NCBI RefSeq assembly: GCF_004168205.1
Contig: NZ_RCYB01000018.1
Coordinates: 1 to 33,349 of the forward strand
Direction: 5' to 3'
Source: Catenibacterium sp. co_0103
Lineage (GTDB): Bacteria > Bacillota_I > Bacilli_A > Erysipelotrichales > Coprobacillaceae
DNA length: 33,349 nucleotides
The translations under genes and the position numbers were made by a program. The notes under the pieces were generated by a model that saw nothing but the letters and a program-made list of their open reading frames with translations, was not told the DNA's origin and did not search any database. Shown here one piece after another: positions 33,322-33,349 of the stretch (position 1 is its first letter; the number at the start of each line of letters is the position of its first letter).

Positions 33322-33349
33322 GGTGTCAGCTATATAAACGGCAGACACC
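33322..33349. repeat. Hairpin at the window edge
   Basis: GGTGTC and GACACC pair, with further GC pairing inside. The structure runs to the last base of the window, so what follows is unknown. Confidence 0.4.

Overview
The window looks like the chromosome of a low-GC Gram-positive gut anaerobe, most likely an Erysipelotrichia/Coprobacillaceae-type Firmicute. This is inferred from the AT-rich sequence, strong GGAGG-type ribosome binding sites, a T-box leader, an S-box-like SAM riboswitch, a LicT/BglG-type antiterminator target, a long-form hibernation factor, and a cell-wall-anchored multidomain glycosidase. I cannot fix the genus. Most genes lie on the minus strand.

Layout. 1-500: the 3' end of an ISL3-type transposase and the probable right end of that IS. 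516-1355: a regulator joining an NTF2/SnoaL-like domain to LytTR. 1368-2357: a decayed patch holding a broken rpiA-like gene and a broken DUF2500-like gene. 2358-7577: a 1.7-kaa surface GH20 beta-N-acetylhexosaminidase. Its leader (7612-7730) carries a sigma-A promoter with a near-consensus cre site, then a ribonucleic antiterminator (RAT) overlapping an intrinsic terminator, which is the signature of PTS-controlled BglG/LicT antitermination. 7952-9638: small membrane proteins and an XRE regulator, the latter lying between two identical 259-bp direct repeats that each encode the same 68-aa protein. 9675-11334: an alpha/beta hydrolase and an exported C39-like peptidase. 11436-13238: a VanRS-like two-component system. 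13377-14726: a MATE transporter. 15036-15611: a histidine phosphatase, followed by decayed remnants including a TetR C-terminus.

The second half is mostly core metabolism. leuS (16132-18528) sits behind a T-box. Two ABC-ATPase/permease fusions (18817-22306) are divergent from a YtqA/YhcC-type radical SAM gene. Then come hpf, metK behind a SAM riboswitch, a NifU-like Fe-S protein, and a small membrane protein. An S1-domain gene overlaps pgi by 4 bases (ATGA). A 3-hydroxyacyl-CoA dehydrogenase-like gene has a CRP-type palindrome upstream. An old-yellow-enzyme-family Fe-S flavoenzyme is divergent from a TetR regulator, with a perfect 14-bp palindrome between them. Six tRNA genes follow (transcribed Val-Thr-Tyr-Gln-Lys-Gly), then a probable independent small RNA with interleaved stems, and a lysine-rich single-pass membrane protein.

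I did not find a recognisable complete new defence or biosynthetic system. The most notable signals are the antitermination control of the surface hexosaminidase, the candidate pseudoknotted small RNA at 32752-32862, the active-site changes in the flavoenzyme, and the perfect duplication around the XRE gene.
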